Under the pieces are notes generated by a model that was not told where the DNA came from, did no database searches, and saw only the letters and a program-made list of their open reading frames with translations. This document shows positions 61,878-64,000 of a DNA stretch of 64,000 nucleotides, one piece after another. The stretch's first letter is position 1. The number at the start of each line of letters is the position of its first letter. This DNA comes from Entoloma clypeatum. Lineage: Eukaryota; Basidiomycota; Agaricomycetes; Agaricales; Entolomataceae. A program made the translations under genes and the position numbers. Where the stretch lies: positions 1,054,001-1,118,000 of the forward strand of contig OY751495.1 in assembly GCA_963565915.1 (NCBI GenBank). Direction: 5' to 3'.

Positions 61878-63004
61878 CTAATTTTTTGTTTCATCCGTGG
61901 TCTTGGCTTGGGCAGCGCGCGCCTTAGCCTTAGAGGCGGAGGACGAAGACTTCAGGCAATCTTTCGCGACGTGTCCAGCTTTGCCACAAAACATACAGAG
62001 GTTGTTGTCAAAACGGCGTTTGCATTCCTCTGGAGTTAGCTTTCTGTCTTTTCCGAGTTTGTTGGAGATGTCGGACTTGGGAGCGGAGGAAGGCTTCGAC
62101 TGTTTGCCCTGGTTCTGTGTCTGCGGTTTGGCCTTGGAGTTTCTATCAGAGTTTGTGGAGGGGGTTTTAGCTTCGGATTTGTCGGATTTGGATGCGGATT
62201 TGTCAGAGTGGGATTTCTCGCGATGACGTTCCCAGTGGTGAGCATCAATAGTCTGTGCTAGCTCCCTAAGTGCTGGTAACGTGCTTGGCTTTGCTCGAGT
62301 CCCAAGGACATCTTTAATCCGCTCCGCCAACCCGGAGTAGTACCGGTGATGCAGGGCGGAGCTGTTCCAGTGCGTTTTGGCAGCAAGGCGTGTGAACTCA
62401 ATATTATACTTGAGAATATGTTGATTTTCGCGCATTTTGAGATTGTCCAGAGAGTCGGCAGCATCCGCAACGGGGTCAATGACCCCGAATTCCGTGCGGA
62501 GTGTGCGGAGGAATGCGGACCAATCTTCATACCAGTCCGGGGGGTTGTCCAGGTCCGGTTCGATGATGAAATGCTCAAAATAATTGAGAGCTGTGCCTTG
62601 GAGGAAGGAGATGGTGAGAGTGATTTTGGCAGAGTCATCGTCATACTCGGAGTTGTCGCGGAAGAACAATGTGCATTGGAGGATGAACTGGTTCAGTTTC
62701 CGGGGATCGGAACCGTCGAAGGTGTCCGGATCCTTAGCCTTTTTGTGATGCTTGTGACCTTTGCTGCGTTTGAGTTCATTGGTCATTAAGAGGAAAGCAT
62801 CCACAAGGGCTTGTGGGCCGAAAATATTCTGAGGAGATGGGGGTGCGGATTCTATGGGGGAAGTGGGGATCAGAATATTATGCGGAGGTGTGATGGGCCG
62901 AAAACCCGGAGGTGTCGGAGTAGTCGGAGTTACGGGGGATAGTTCTGTTAAGCGTTGTTCAACATTTTGTAGAACTTGCTGCCTAGAAGTGCCAGCTTCT
63001 GCCA
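61878..63004 (-). pseudogene. gypsy-3 gag, start lost
   Basis: The open frame runs from inside the LTR remnant (63089) to TAA at 61878, but the natural start (gypsy-2 has Met-Ser-Gln-Thr-Arg) is deleted. Order: Pro-rich N-terminus, capsid with Ala-Phe-Leu-Leu-Met-Thr-Asn-Glu-Leu-Lys-Arg-Ser, Asp-Thr-Phe-Asp-Gly-Ser, Phe-Leu-Gln-Gly-Thr-Ala-Leu-Asn-Tyr-Phe, His-Arg-Tyr-Tyr-Ser-Gly-Leu-Ala. Then a Ser/Lys-rich linker and one intact CCHC knuckle CMFCGKAGHVAKDC near 61970. This is the best copy of the family gag in the window; no internal stop. Confidence 0.88.
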
Positions 63005-63088
63005 ATGTGCGGAGATGCGGAGGTAACGGGTGTCCGGAATGTCGGAGGACAATCGGAGTGGATTGGAGATTCGGAGACGGATATAACA
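63005..63088 (-). repeat. gypsy-3 5' LTR, first 84 bp
   Basis: Matches 57705-57788 of the 3' LTR with a few changes, then jumps straight into gag at the shared GCACnTTGsC point. Confidence 0.88.
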
Positions 63089-63142
63089 ACTATCACATAT
63101 GCAGAATCTAACTTATAACAGGTTATGGGCCCTGCCCTTTGC
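63089..63142 (+). repeat. fragment of a plus-strand copia: LTR end and primer site
   Basis: ...CTTATAACA followed by GGTTATGGGCCCTG (63121-63134), the same half-tRNA primer site as copia-1/2. Gypsy-3 cuts it on the left and another copia (minus) on the right. Confidence 0.55.
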
Positions 63143-63587
63143 TGTTGAACGACTCACAAAAGAATAAACTATTTCTCCTGATAACCCCCCCCCCCCTGAC
63201 CATGTCCAGCCAACCAGCACTGTATTGAAAGTAGCGAGGTGTGCCATGTGGGACGACGTACAAGGTAGTCAGTATGAGTGGATAGAGGATCAGGAATTGA
63301 GTAGCTTGTTAAGCTAGAGGAGAGTTTAGAGACAACTGACGTGGTGGGAACTGGAAGAGTTCTTATTCTGCAACTATGTCACAGGTCTACTATTTATACT
63401 GATATATGTGCACGGACCATGTTGTGGTCCCTTTGTATGTTCCTACACTAAAGACACATATATAGTAACTCATGGAGTGTTTCCAGAGTATGACATCAGA
63501 ATGATGTCATGGGTATGTCATTATGATGTAGTGATCACATGTCGCTTAGTCAGCAGGATCACAGTGCTAGAACCTATAGTTCCAACA
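63143..63587 (-). repeat. copia-4 3' LTR
   Basis: 445 bp, minus TGTTGGAACTATAGG...GAGTCGTTCAACA. It holds a minus-strand TATAAATAG (about 63389-63397) and a run of 12 C (63185-63196, plus strand). Unrelated in sequence to the copia-2 LTR. Confidence 0.85.
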
Positions 63588-63599
63588 CTCCCCCTCACT

Positions 63600-64000
63600 T
63601 AGAACCTGGTAATCGCTTTGTAAGTGGAGTGTAGGGTGAGATAAACTCCAACCCTAATTGCAAGCGGAATTTCTCGAAGGTTACTCTTGGTAAGTTCTTC
63701 ATGAACATGTCCATGGGGTTATCAGTCCCGGGAGTGAAGAAGAGCTTGACTATTTCTTCTTCAACATACTCATGTATCACATGGTATCATATGTCAATGT
63801 GTTTAGTGTGTCCTTCGGTTACAGGGTTTTGCCCATTAAAGATGGACCCTTGATTATCACTGTTGATAGGGACAGGTGTCACTTTTGGAAGGTGGAGTTC
63901 GCCAAACATGTTGACGAGCCATTTGCAGGTTTTAGCACAATCTGAGAGTGCCATATACTCTGCTTCCGTGGACAAGTGCACAATTGTCTTTTGACAGCAT
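63600..64000 (-). pseudogene. copia-4 pol, C-terminal RNase H
   Basis: Minus-strand frame: His-Leu-Ser-Thr-Glu-Ala-Glu-Tyr-Met-Ala-Leu-Ser, Asp-Asn-Gln-Gly-Ser, Asn-Pro-Val-Thr-Glu-Gly-His-Thr-Lys-His-Ile-Asp-Ile, then a TGA near 63787 where family members have Arg, then Asn-Pro-Met-Asp-Met-Phe-Met-Lys-Asn-Leu-Pro. Copia RNase H with one stop; the rest of pol is outside. Confidence 0.88.

Larger units (their letters stand above)
57070..63088 (-). mobile_element. Ty3/gypsy element gypsy-3 with antisense accessory gene
   Basis: Minus strand order: remnant 5' LTR (63088-63005), gag, pol with chromodomain, then an opposite-strand Zn2Cys6-like gene, polypurine tract (minus AAGAGGGGAATAC) and 3' LTR (57788-57070). 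The 5' LTR keeps only its first 84 bp and is fused directly to gag, so leader, primer site and gag start are deleted. Flanks do not form a target duplication. Confidence 0.92.
63143..64000 (-). mobile_element. Ty1/copia element copia-4, 3' end, runs off the window
   Basis: Minus strand: RNase H coding at 64000-63600, polypurine tract (minus AAGTGAGGGGGAG, about 63588-63600) and 3' LTR 63587-63143. Confidence 0.85.

Noticed and set aside
63185..63196. C12 run as a regulatory element
   Set aside because: A single homopolymer inside an LTR, prone to sequencing error; no support for a function.

Overview
The window looks like a transposon-rich, gene-poor block of a filamentous fungus, most likely a basidiomycete (Agaricomycetes). 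The grounds are chromodomain-bearing Ty3/gypsy elements, copia elements with a half-tRNA-type primer site, a Helitron, pogo and Tc1 transposons, and very short introns (39-49 nt). I found no rRNA gene, no convincing tRNA gene and no CRISPR array. Nearly everything is a nest of elements inserted into one another. The organism is an inference from element types and gene structure, not from a marker gene.

Left part (1-11750): copia-1 (minus, runs off the left edge) sits in the 5' LTR of gypsy-1 (2197-7100, plus). Gypsy-1 sits in the gag of gypsy-2 (minus, LTR at 8201-8858). A decayed integrase end of gypsy-4 (9173-10570) follows. Then comes a relic of a host nonribosomal peptide synthetase adenylation domain (10571-11750, minus), still carrying an intron.

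Middle (11751-34101): gypsy-D (plus) has a long LTR and a gag split by a solo LTR of its own family. That solo LTR is split in turn by a complete gypsy-A (14376-20760, minus, 388-bp LTRs, GAGAT target duplication). Gypsy-D stops at a truncated relative of gypsy-A (gypsy-C, 23398-26316), which holds a Tc1-type transposon (26317-27387). Gypsy-B (27388-33802, plus, 402-bp LTRs) is a sister of A. A and B each carry an intact 123-codon third ORF between pol and the 3' LTR, although gag and pol are broken.

Right part (34102-64000): a decayed Helitron (Rep-side fragment and Pif1-type helicase) is split by an apparently intact pogo transposon (34516-37485, TA duplication). Next are a 1.6-kb non-autonomous DNA transposon, a small MITE, a 418-bp foldback, and a young copia-2 (45776-51610, identical-looking 305-bp LTRs, ACCAC duplication, one in-frame stop). 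A small secreted six-cysteine protein (53200-53427, minus) is the best candidate for an ordinary host gene. Gypsy-3 (57070-63088, minus) carries, on the strand opposite gag-pol, a spliced gene for a Zn2Cys6-like protein. The window ends in another copia (minus).

Themes across the window: (1) three unrelated gypsy LTR types share the geometry expected for Tf1-like self-primed reverse transcription, an 11-nt site 2 nt inside the LTR that matches, as a reverse complement, the predicted 5' end of the transcript; (2) most in-frame stops fit CGA to TGA changes, several proven by sister copies within the window; (3) accessory genes sit between pol and the 3' LTR in two gypsy lineages.
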